From NCBI GenBank assembly GCA_009691355.1, contig SICW01000051.1, positions 1 to 5,390 on the forward strand: 5,390 nucleotides of DNA, written 5' to 3'. The notes under the pieces were generated by a model. It made no database searches and was not told where the DNA came from. It saw only the letters and a program-made list of their open reading frames with translations. Position 1 is the stretch's first letter. Every line of letters starts with the position of its first letter. The translations under genes were made by a program, and so were the position numbers. Source of the stretch: Candidatus Woesearchaeota archaeon (GTDB lineage: Archaea > Nanobdellota > Nanobdellia > SCGC-AAA011-G17 > GW2011-AR17). Of the stretch, positions 5,205 through 5,390 are shown piece after piece.

Positions 5205-5390
5205 ATGGGAGAGGAAAATACAACACCGGAACCAATAAGGGATATTTCTAGCCAAAAAGCAAAGCTTGATGAGTTAAATACCGAAAAGGAAAAATGGTTT
5301 GTAAAGAAAGAAGAGCTCAAGCAAAAGATTGCTGATCTCATTAAAGAAGTTCGTGAAGTTAAAGCAAAAAACGATTCTTATTCTACCACT
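5205..5390 (+). CDS. Coiled-coil protein, N-terminal 62 residues (3' truncated by window edge)
   Basis: An open frame starts at ATG 5205 and continues through the last base, giving 62 residues without a stop. After a short acidic head (residues 1-12) the chain is almost entirely charged and helical, with repeats such as KLDELNTEKEKW, KKEELKQKI and LIKEVREVKAKNDS. Leu, Ile and Val recur at heptad-like spacing, so a long coiled coil is predicted; there is no signal peptide or membrane segment. The pattern resembles the uncharacterised archaeal coiled-coil family COG1340, which is a guess from style rather than a firm match, since the body of the protein is outside the window. A terminator separates it from the P1 gene, so it is probably transcribed on its own or by readthrough. 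The start is reasonable but lacks a clear ribosome binding site. Confidence 0.7.
   Translation, partial: MGEENTTPEPIRDISSQKAKLDELNTEKEKWFVKKEELKQKIADLIKEVREVKAKNDSYSTT

Noticed and set aside
5006..5251. + strand open frame crossing the P1 end, the terminator and the next gene start
   Set aside because: It translates the T-rich terminator into a Phe/Ile-rich stretch and conflicts with two better supported genes.

Overview
The window is a stretch of AT-rich archaeal chromosome with all genes on the + strand. It is archaeal because it carries the archaeal/eukaryal form of the ribosomal stalk: a uL10/P0 with the insertion domain, and a P1-type protein ending in a GLGSLFG tail instead of bacterial L7/L12. 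It also has an archaeal/eukaryal HemK2/MTQ2-type methyltransferase and TATA-like boxes about 25-27 nt upstream of start codons. The bacterial-type UvrB, compact genes, AT richness and a coiled-coil gene beside the stalk genes would suit a small mesophilic lineage such as DPANN (Woesearchaeota/Pacearchaeota-like). That placement is inference. TGA, TAA and TAG all end genes here, so the standard code applies.

Layout. (1) Bases 2-1689: the 3' part of uvrB, which overlaps by ATGA a HemK2/MTQ2-type release-factor methyltransferase gene; the two look translationally coupled. (2) Bases 1690-1875: a short gap holding a 29-codon ORF with two CxxC pairs and a TATA-like box at the spacing expected for a leaderless transcript. 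(3) Bases 1876-3231: a complete M20-family metallopeptidase with its own leaderless-type promoter. (4) Bases 3231-5127: a ribosomal stalk operon (uL1, uL10/P0, P1/aL12) with a strong TATA box, a Shine-Dalgarno site before each gene and a T-rich terminator. (5) Bases 5205-5390: the start of a coiled-coil protein gene that runs off the window.

How the genes fit together. uL1, uL10 and P1 build the L1 stalk and the P-stalk of the large subunit; the P-stalk recruits and activates translational GTPases. The methyltransferase probably modifies the GGQ glutamine of aRF1, so much of the window serves translation. UvrB (nucleotide excision repair) and the M20 peptidase have no evident functional link to this. 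The most notable points are the unannotatable-by-length zinc-ribbon microprotein, a uL10/P0 that ends without the usual acidic hinge and GTPase-binding tail, and the coupling of uvrB to a release-factor methyltransferase gene. I see no mobile element, CRISPR array, tRNA or rRNA, and no convincing new multi-gene system.
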